This document shows, piece after piece, positions 5,858 to 11,267 of a stretch of DNA of 11,267 bases. The translations under genes and the position numbers were made by a program. Within the stretch, counting starts at the first letter, position 1; each line of letters begins with the position of its first letter. The notes under the pieces are model-generated. The model saw nothing but the letters and a program-made list of their open reading frames with translations, did no database searches and was not told where the DNA came from. Location of the stretch: contig PXRQ01000115.1 in the NCBI GenBank assembly GCA_003022005.1, positions 6,579-17,845 of the forward strand. The letters are read 5' to 3'. Origin of the DNA: Halobacteriales archaeon QS_5_70_15. Its GTDB lineage: Archaea; Halobacteriota; Halobacteria; Halobacteriales; Haloarculaceae.

Positions 5858-7054
5858 TCAGCCCGCGGCGACCTGCCGGGTGGAGCTCCGGACCAGCACC
5901 GCGGCCGCGAGCAGGCAGCCGGCGAGGGCCGCGAACGCGACGGCGAAGGAGCTCGCGTCCGCGATGGCGCCGACGACCGTCGACCCGGTCGCCCCGAGGC
6001 TGATGTAGACGCTCCGAACGGCGCCGAGGTCGCCGCCCATGCTCTCGTCGGGGAGCCGGTCCATCAGGTACGCCTGCATCACCGGGGGAAAGGAGAGCAG
6101 TCCCGCGGCGAACAGCACCACGCCGAGGACGATCGCCGGCGTCGAACCGACGAGGAGAACGGTTCCGAGCGCCGTCGCGCCGAGGAGAAGCGCGGCGGGG
6201 GCGACCCGGCGCTTCCGGACGCGGTCGCCGAGCCAGCCCGCCGTCGGTTTGGCGACCGCGCCCACTAGAAACAGCGCGGCGAACCCCGCGTTGGCGATGG
6301 CGGGCGAGAGACCCTTGCTCGCGCGGAGGAACGTCGGCAGGAACGCGGTGGTGGCCTGCCAGCTGAACGCGAACAGGACGTACGCGAGGACCAGCCGACG
6401 GAGCCCGGGACGGACGACGAGCCGGCGCGCGGTCGCGCCCAGCGCGAACTCGGTGCGCTCGACGACGTACCGCTCGCGGCTCTGGAGGTGGATCGCCGCG
6501 ACGGCGAGGGCGAGCAGGCCGACGACGGGGAGGTACGCGGTCCGCCAGGTCGCGACCGCGAGGACGAGCGTCGCCAGGCCCGCCGCGGCGACGCCGCCGA
6601 CGTCGCCCGAGGCGGTGTGGAGGCCGAACGCCTGTCCGCGGCGCTCGACGAACAGATCGGAGAGCAGCGCCCGCGCCGCGGTCGGGTAGAGCCCCACCCC
6701 CACCCCGACGACGGCCGCGCCGCCGAGGAAGGCGAGGTAGGTCGGCGCGAGCCCCATCAGGAGGTAGCCGGCCGCGCCGACGGCCCCGCCCGCGACCAGC
6801 AGCGTCTTCCGGGAGAGCCGGTCGGAGAGCCGGCCGCTCGGGTACTGCAGCAGCGCGTAGAGCCCCCACAGCAGCGAGAAGGCAACCCCGGCCTCCGTGT
6901 TCGAGATGGCGAGGCTCTCCCTGACCGTCGGCAGGAGCGGCGAGAGCACCAACCGGCCACACTGGATGGTGGCCCAGCCCACGGAGACGGTCACCAGCAG
7001 CCGTCCGCCGTAGCCGCGCACGAACCGCTCGTCGGCATCGGCCGTCTCTTCCAC
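5858..7054 (-). CDS. MFS transporter
   Basis: A 398-residue, strongly hydrophobic protein with about 12 predicted membrane segments in two halves, the usual MFS size and shape. The cytoplasmic motif A, GRLSDRLSRK, occurs at residues 74-83 between the second and third segments. The matching loop of the second half is GWLGDRVRKRR near residues 271-281. The N-terminal 12 residues are acidic and soluble. The start is GTG (7052-7054); no Shine-Dalgarno sequence is seen, and only a weak TATA-like CTGAAGTG lies about 27-31 nt upstream, so the start is less certain than the fold. Substrate and direction are unknown; the family contains sugar, organic-acid and drug carriers. It is convergent with the CitE-like gene and divergent from the CMD-family gene, so co-operation with either is only suggested by proximity. 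Confidence 0.9.
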   Translation of the reverse strand: MEETADADERFVRGYGGRLLVTVSVGWATIQCGRLVLSPLLPTVRESLAISNTEAGVAFSLLWGLYALLQYPSGRLSDRLSRKTLLVAGGAVGAAGYLLMGLAPTYLAFLGGAAVVGVGVGLYPTAARALLSDLFVERRGQAFGLHTASGDVGGVAAAGLATLVLAVATWRTAYLPVVGLLALAVAAIHLQSRERYVVERTEFALGATARRLVVRPGLRRLVLAYVLFAFSWQATTAFLPTFLRASKGLSPAIANAGFAALFLVGAVAKPTAGWLGDRVRKRRVAPAALLLGATALGTVLLVGSTPAIVLGVVLFAAGLLSFPPVMQAYLMDRLPDESMGGDLGAVRSVYISLGATGSTVVGAIADASSFAVAFAALAGCLLAAAVLVRSSTRQVAAG

Positions 7055-7262
7055 GGTGGGGGGGTCGGCAGGGGGGCACTTCAGGCGTCCGGGTTCCGGT
7101 CGGGAGCCACGGTCGGACCGCCCGGCGATACGGGGACGGGGCCCGGACGGTCGCCACCAGTGCCGCGGGCGGTGTCGGGGATAGCTACCCGAGCGTCGTC
7201 GCCACCACGTGGGACGGTATCCTCAAGGGTTCGTGTCCGACAGCACCAGTCCGCGACCCCGG

Positions 7263-7271
7263 GAAGCTATG
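7263..7271 (+). promoter_or_regulatory. TATA-like promoter box for the CMD-family gene
   Basis: GAAGCTATG begins 32 nt before the ATG at 7295, the spacing seen before other genes in the window, and no Shine-Dalgarno sequence precedes that ATG. The box lies in the 240-nt divergent spacer (7055-7294) between the MFS gene and this gene. The rest of that spacer is GC-rich with no further element I can name. Confidence 0.4.
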
Positions 7272-7294
7272 TCACCGCGGGTCCCACCCCGGGT

Positions 7295-7873
7295 ATGGTC
7301 CGCGTGCCCTACGTCGATCCGGAGTCGTTCGCCGGCGACCCCGACCTGCTCGAGACGTCGATGGACGAGGCGGACCTCCCGGAGGAGTACCGTGACGGCT
7401 TCGGCACGGGGACGCGCCACGTCCACCGCGCCGTCGGCAACAACCCCGGGGCGCTCCGGGCGTTCAGGGAGTCGATACGTGGGTTCTGGGAGGAGTCGGG
7501 GCTCACCGACCGGGAGCGGGAGATGACCATCCTGGCGGCCGCCCGGGCCACCGACGCCCGCTACGAGTGGCACCAGCACGTCCGCCACGCGCTGAGCGTC
7601 GGGCTCACCCCCGAGGAGATCCGCGCCGTCGGGCGGGGGGAGTACGACGGGTTCCCCGAGGCGGAGGCCGCGCTCCTCGCGTACGTCGCCGGGACCGCCG
7701 GCGGAAGCGTCGACGACGGGACGTTCGACCGGTTCGCCGAGCGGTTCGACCGGGAGACGGTCGTCGGGACCACGATGCTCGCCGGGTCGTACGCCGGCCT
7801 CGCCCGTGCCCTGGACGCGATGGGGGTCGAGCCCGAGGAGTCGTTCGTCGGCTGGGAGCTCGAGGGGCTCTGA
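7295..7873 (+). CDS. Carboxymuconolactone decarboxylase (CMD)/AhpD-like family protein
   Basis: 192 residues. The reading frame is open far upstream, but the ATG at 7295 is chosen because a TATA-like box lies 32 nt before it and family similarity begins only afterwards. The core is LTDREREMTILAAARATDA at 70-88, then RYEWHQHVRHALSVGLTPEEI at 89-109: the CMD helix pair with Glu91, Trp92 and His95. The CxxC redox pair of AhpD-type alkylhydroperoxidases is absent (EWHQH instead), so this is closer to the Cys-less decarboxylase-like branch. A second helical part (GTTMLAGSYAGLARALDAMG, 158-177) completes the usual all-helical fold. It is a small cytoplasmic protein, probably oligomeric as family members are. 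The reaction is not predictable; no protocatechuate-pathway gene is nearby. It is convergent with the C45 gene, with 36 nt between the stops. Confidence 0.85.
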   Translation: MVRVPYVDPESFAGDPDLLETSMDEADLPEEYRDGFGTGTRHVHRAVGNNPGALRAFRESIRGFWEESGLTDREREMTILAAARATDARYEWHQHVRHALSVGLTPEEIRAVGRGEYDGFPEAEAALLAYVAGTAGGSVDDGTFDRFAERFDRETVVGTTMLAGSYAGLARALDAMGVEPEESFVGWELEGL

Positions 7874-7909
7874 CCGGTCCGGTCCTCACGGGTGTCCGGC
7901 GTGCGGCGG

Positions 7910-9040
7910 CTACGTCAGCCGGTACTCGCGGTACTCGGTCCCCCGCGGCGGGCCGTCGGTCAGGAGTATCCGCCGGTCGGTCAGGTCCATGACGATGCTC
8001 ACCTTCGTGTGGTAGTCCCGCCCCTCGGCCGCCCCGTCCGCCGCGTACCGGCAGATGCCGTTGGGGTGACAGAAGTCGTCCCGCAGCACCGCCTTCAGCG
8101 TCCCCGGGTCGATGTCGCCGGCCTCGCGCTCGAGCAGGCGGCGCATCCGTGCCCCGCGGACGAGCGAGTGGGGACTCAGCCGCTCCAACCGGCTCTCGAC
8201 CCCACTCTGGTTCTCGAAGTGGTTCGCGTGCGCGAGGAGGCCGCCCTCGGGGTAGAGGTAGTTCACGACCTCCGGTGCGGTCTCGAGGTCGAGGAGTTCC
8301 CCCTCTGCGTGGCCGAGGAGGTAGTTGCGCGAGCCCGGGCGGTCGGTCGCGATCACCGGCTCGATGGCCGCGTCGAACCGCTCGGCCTCGAGTATCTCCC
8401 GACCGCGGACGTGCGTCGGCTTCCGGAACGGGTGCTCCCCGTCCTCGGGGGTGGCGAGGCCGTTGACCGCGTAGCCGATACCCCGCTCGTTGAACCCGAA
8501 CTTCCCGCCGACCATCCCCGCCTCCGTCACCGCGAGGAAGTCGGGGCCGTCGTCGCGGCGGACCTCCATCAGGAACGTCTCGACAGCCGGGAGCCAGTCC
8601 CAGTTCTGCCCGACGTAGGTGTGCCCGTCGGCCGAGGCCTCCGGGCCGACGCCGAAGCTCGTACAGCCGTCGACCGACGCGGCGGCCTCGGCGTCGGTCC
8701 GCGTCCGCGTTCCGTCGTCCTCCCCGCCCCCGTCCTCGTCCGTGTAGGCGTTGTAGAGCACCTCGTAGCGGACGTTCACCAGCGCCACCTCCTCGACGGG
8801 GACGCCGCTGCCCTCGGCGACGCCCGCCATCTCGGCGGCGTAGGCGGCGTTCGCCTCCTCGATCCGGGGGACGAACCCCGCCGCCAGGTCGCGGGCCCGG
8901 TCGGTCCCGATGCCCCGCGCACGGAGGACGTCGAGGTAGGTGTCGACGTTGTGGCGCACCTCGTCGGCGAACGCCTCGCCGTGCCGGACCCCCCGTTCGT
9001 GGGGGTCCCCGGCGAGCACCTCTCGCGGGAGTCCTGCCAT
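7910..9040 (-). CDS. C45 family Ntn hydrolase (acyl-CoA:6-aminopenicillanate acyltransferase-like)
   Basis: 376 residues from the ATG at 9038-9040. Peptidase family C45 landmarks: GDPHERGVRHGEAFADEV at 11-28, then DGCTSFG with Cys126, the expected self-cleavage site (Gly125/Cys126) and new N-terminal nucleophile of the beta chain. GQNWDW follows at 144-149, then EAGMVGGKFGFNERGIGYAVNGL near 173-195 and HANHF near 271-275. The family cuts or transfers acyl groups on amides, including acylated amino acids and the penicillin side chain. Before the cleavage site lies an acidic low-complexity insertion (about 98-123). No signal peptide is seen, so it is probably cytoplasmic. An ATG nine codons upstream (9065-9067) overlaps the TATA-like box and is rejected as the start. 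The gene stands 87 nt after the transglutaminase gene on the same strand but with its own promoter. Confidence 0.88.
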   Translation of the reverse strand: MAGLPREVLAGDPHERGVRHGEAFADEVRHNVDTYLDVLRARGIGTDRARDLAAGFVPRIEEANAAYAAEMAGVAEGSGVPVEEVALVNVRYEVLYNAYTDEDGGGEDDGTRTRTDAEAAASVDGCTSFGVGPEASADGHTYVGQNWDWLPAVETFLMEVRRDDGPDFLAVTEAGMVGGKFGFNERGIGYAVNGLATPEDGEHPFRKPTHVRGREILEAERFDAAIEPVIATDRPGSRNYLLGHAEGELLDLETAPEVVNYLYPEGGLLAHANHFENQSGVESRLERLSPHSLVRGARMRRLLEREAGDIDPGTLKAVLRDDFCHPNGICRYAADGAAEGRDYHTKVSIVMDLTDRRILLTDGPPRGTEYREYRLT

Positions 9041-9065
9041 GCAGGTCAAACACGCGGCCCCCGAC

Positions 9066-9073
9066 ATAACTCT
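9066..9073 (-). promoter_or_regulatory. TATA-like promoter box for the C45 hydrolase gene
   Basis: On the minus strand AGAGTTAT starts 33 nt before the ATG at 9038-9040. It shares AGAGTTA with the boxes before the MmgE/PrpD and CitE-like genes. It overlaps the in-frame ATG at 9065-9067, which therefore would lie upstream of the predicted transcript start. No Shine-Dalgarno sequence precedes the chosen ATG. Confidence 0.5.
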
Positions 9074-9127
9074 GCTCCCCGGTTCCCGGCTCCCGGTTCG
9101 CCGACCCGCCCGTTGGATGCGGGCCGG

Positions 9128-11267
9128 CTATCGGCCGTCTGACGGGGCCTCCCGGACGAGTTCGTCCACGCAGCGGATGGCCTCGTCGGCCTCGGCCCTG
9201 GAGACCGTCCCCGAGTAGGCGGCCCGCTCGTAGAGCTCCAGCACGCGACGTGCGGGGCCGTCGGGCGGAACGCCGACCGCGTCGAGGTACTGCCGCGGGG
9301 TCTCCCCGGACCGCCGCGGGCGGCGGCGGCGCGAGAGCAGGATCTCGAGCCGCTCGAACGCGCGCGTGACGTCGGTCGCGGGCGATCCGGTCGCCGGCTG
9401 GTACCGGAGGCGGACGGCGCGGTAGCCGTGCTCGACCAGCCGGAGCCGGTGGATCCCGAGGACGCCCCCGAGGAGGGCGGCCACGAGCGTCACCCGGTCC
9501 GCTCCGGCGAGGGGGGAGGGCGCCCGCCAGTCCGGCAGGAGGGCGCCGGCCCCGCCGGCGGTCCCGTTCGTGCTCGTCCCCGCGGCCCCGTCGGCGGCGT
9601 CCCGCGCCCCGGCGGTGGGGGAGACGGCGCCCCCGGACCCCGCGTCCTCGACGGCTGCGAGCGGGTCCGGCGTGATGACGGTCGAGGCGTTCGCGGGTGC
9701 CGCCGGCGTCGCGTCGATGCGCTCGCGGGTCGCCTCGGTGTCGACCCCGTCGACTCCCACGGCCCGCGCGGATTCGAGCCGGGAGCGTTCGGCGGCGCGC
9801 CGGGGCTCGGCCGGCGTCGGGTCGAACGGGCCCCACCCGTTCCCCGGGAAGTAGACCTCCGCCCACGCGTGGGCGTCGAGCCCGCGGACGACGGCCCGGT
9901 CCTCGGCGACGCGCTCGCCCGGGGTGTAGCCGGTGGCGAACCGTGCCGGGATCCCGAGCGACCGGAGGAGGACGACCATCGTGGTGGCGAAGTGGACGCA
10001 GTAGCCCCGGTCCATTCCGAAGAGGAACGCGTCGGCGACGTCCCCCTCCGGTCGCCCGACGTCGAGGGAGTAGCCGCGGTTCGCCCCGAGCCAGCGCCCG
10101 ATCCTCCGGGCGGCGTCGAGCGGCGTGTCCGCCCCCGACGCGATCTCGCGGGCCTTCCGGCCGACCCGCTCGGGCGTGCTCTCCGGGAGCTGGAGGTAGC
10201 GGTCCCGAACCCCCGCGGGGTAGTCCGTGCCCGCCTCGCGGAGCCGCGCGGCGTCGACCTCCGGCACCTCGCTGTGGACGGTGTAGGACCGGCCGGGTTC
10301 GAGCGACCGGACGGGGGCGAACGCGCCCGTGGGCGTGACCTGCACCGCCTCGGGCGCGAGCCCGTCGACGCGTGTCGGCTTCCACGCCGCGGGCATCACC
10401 CGGAGGATGGACTCGACCTCGAACGTCTGCTCGACGGTCGTCGTCTCGGCGGCCGGCGGGTCGAGGGGGCCGTCGTACAGGCGGGTCCCGCCCGACCGTA
10501 TCCACCCCTCGCCCGTGTACCGGTCGTAGGCGTCGGCGTGCCAGTAGGCGGCCCGGTCGGCAGTGACGCCGAACCTGACCGCCGGCGAGAGCCGTACCGG
10601 ACCGCCGACGTCGACGCGGCCGTCGGTGGCCGTCAGGCTCCCCTCGAGGGTCGGGCCCTCGCCCGCGCCCGCGCCGGCGGCGCTACCGGGGCCGCCGGAG
10701 CCGCCGGAACCACCGGAGTCCCCGGAGCCGCCGCCAGGGGCCGTCGCCGCGCCGCCCCAGTCGACCCCGCGGAGCGCCCGTGCGGCGAGCACGCTGCCGA
10801 CGAAGACGGTGCCGAGGCGATCGACGTGCCGGCCGGTGCCCTCGGCCAGTTCGAGCGTCCCGAACCCGAGCACCGCGAGCGCGCTCGTCGACCCGACGAC
10901 CGTGGTTCCCCACCCGGCGTCGCCGGTGAGGACGAAGAAGCCGAGCATCACCCCGCCGACCAGCGACGCGAGGTCGTACCGGCGGCGCAGGAGGAGGTAC
11001 CACGTCAGGAACGTCGGGCCGGGGGCGATGGTCACCGCCCAGAGGTCGACCCGGAGGAACTGGAGGACGGAGATCCCCGTCAGGTACGCGGCGAAGTCGA
11101 CGAGGAATGCGAGCGTGAGCACGCGGTCGTGGTGTTCCGGCACGAGAGCGACGTAGAGGCCCGCGCCGCTGGCGAGCATCGCCGCCCCGGCGCCGAGCGC
11201 GGCGCGGATCGGGAGGACCCGGGCGAACGCGGTGCTCAGTACGAACGCCGCCGCGACCGCCCCGACC
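9128..11267 (-). CDS. Transglutaminase-like membrane protein (DUF3488 / transglutaminase core / DUF4129), N-terminus beyond the window
   Basis: Partial gene: the frame is open to the right edge, and an internal Met at 11179 is not the start because hydrophobic in-frame sequence precedes it. About 712 codons are visible. From the right edge come several membrane segments (e.g. LTLAFLVDFAAYLTGISVLQ), a Gly/Ser linker, then an extracytoplasmic domain. The transglutaminase core has Cys at 9998-10000 (RGYCVHFATTM), His at 9869-9871 (LDAHAWAEVY) and Asp at 9821-9823 (GPFDPTPAE), the full papain-like triad in family order. A single membrane segment (VTLVAALLGGVLGIHRL) and a soluble DUF4129-like tail (ETPRQYLDAVGV to the end) follow. 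This is the TgpA-type architecture; such proteins often sit beside MoxR ATPase and DUF58 genes, which would lie outside the window. The substrate (protein cross-linking or cell-surface proteolysis) is unknown. Confidence 0.9.
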   Translation of the reverse strand, partial: VGAVAAAFVLSTAFARVLPIRAALGAGAAMLASGAGLYVALVPEHHDRVLTLAFLVDFAAYLTGISVLQFLRVDLWAVTIAPGPTFLTWYLLLRRRYDLASLVGGVMLGFFVLTGDAGWGTTVVGSTSALAVLGFGTLELAEGTGRHVDRLGTVFVGSVLAARALRGVDWGGAATAPGGGSGDSGGSGGSGGPGSAAGAGAGEGPTLEGSLTATDGRVDVGGPVRLSPAVRFGVTADRAAYWHADAYDRYTGEGWIRSGGTRLYDGPLDPPAAETTTVEQTFEVESILRVMPAAWKPTRVDGLAPEAVQVTPTGAFAPVRSLEPGRSYTVHSEVPEVDAARLREAGTDYPAGVRDRYLQLPESTPERVGRKAREIASGADTPLDAARRIGRWLGANRGYSLDVGRPEGDVADAFLFGMDRGYCVHFATTMVVLLRSLGIPARFATGYTPGERVAEDRAVVRGLDAHAWAEVYFPGNGWGPFDPTPAEPRRAAERSRLESARAVGVDGVDTEATRERIDATPAAPANASTVITPDPLAAVEDAGSGGAVSPTAGARDAADGAAGTSTNGTAGGAGALLPDWRAPSPLAGADRVTLVAALLGGVLGIHRLRLVEHGYRAVRLRYQPATGSPATDVTRAFERLEILLSRRRRPRRSGETPRQYLDAVGVPPDGPARRVLELYERAAYSGTVSRAEADEAIRCVDELVREAPSDGR

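Noticed and set aside
5205..7157. A 650-codon minus-strand open frame covering the MFS gene and the antisense of the CitE-like gene
   Set aside because: Arg/Pro-rich composition without any domain; the MFS membrane segments and motif A are in a different frame.
7605..10505. A 966-codon minus-strand open frame spanning the C45 gene and most of the transglutaminase gene
   Set aside because: It is an out-of-frame shadow rich in Arg, Pro and Gly, typical of alternate frames in GC-rich DNA. The recognisable catalytic motifs lie in the other minus-strand frames.

Overview
The window reads as a chromosomal segment of a haloarchaeon (class Halobacteria; genus not determinable from this sequence). 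The evidence is very high GC with G/C-ending codons, acidic predicted proteins, a twin-arginine lipoprotein with a Gly/Asp/Ser linker, AT-rich TATA-like boxes about 32 nt before start codons, and almost no Shine-Dalgarno sequences, as expected for leaderless haloarchaeal transcripts. No rRNA, tRNA, CRISPR array, insertion sequence or integrase was seen. The window is gene-dense. The largest gaps are 4737-4992, 7055-7294 and 2669-2846, all under 300 nt, and they hold little beyond promoter-like boxes.

Layout, left to right. (1) A CocE/NonD-type alpha/beta hydrolase on the minus strand runs off the left edge. (2) Divergent from it is an MmgE/PrpD-family dehydratase or decarboxylase. (3) Next is a Tat-exported, lipid-anchored family 5 solute-binding protein with no permease or ATPase gene beside it. 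(4) A CitE-like HpcH/HpaI lyase follows, preceded by a 16-codon mini-ORF that overlaps its GTG start by 4 nt. (5) Convergent to the lyase is a minus-strand MFS transporter. (6) A small carboxymuconolactone-decarboxylase-family protein without the usual CxxC lies on the plus strand. (7) Convergent to that is a minus-strand C45-family Ntn hydrolase/acyltransferase. (8) Finally, a membrane-anchored transglutaminase-like protein (DUF3488 / transglutaminase core / DUF4129) on the minus strand runs off the right edge.

How the genes may work together (inference): the MmgE/PrpD protein, the solute-binding protein and the CitE-like lyase lie in a row on one strand and could serve uptake and breakdown of a small organic acid through CoA-ester chemistry. 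The hydrolases, the CMD-like protein and the MFS carrier suggest a wider accessory catabolic region. Nothing in the sequence names the substrate.

The two most unusual observations are these. The solute-binding protein appears circularly permuted: the segment that normally forms the C-terminal part of the fold comes first, directly after the lipoprotein linker. The CitE-like gene appears to have a leaderless mini-ORF in front of it whose stop codon overlaps its start codon. Several genes also share an AGAGTTA-type promoter box at a nearly constant 32-33 nt from the start, which decides start codons and corrects at least one likely over-long gene call.
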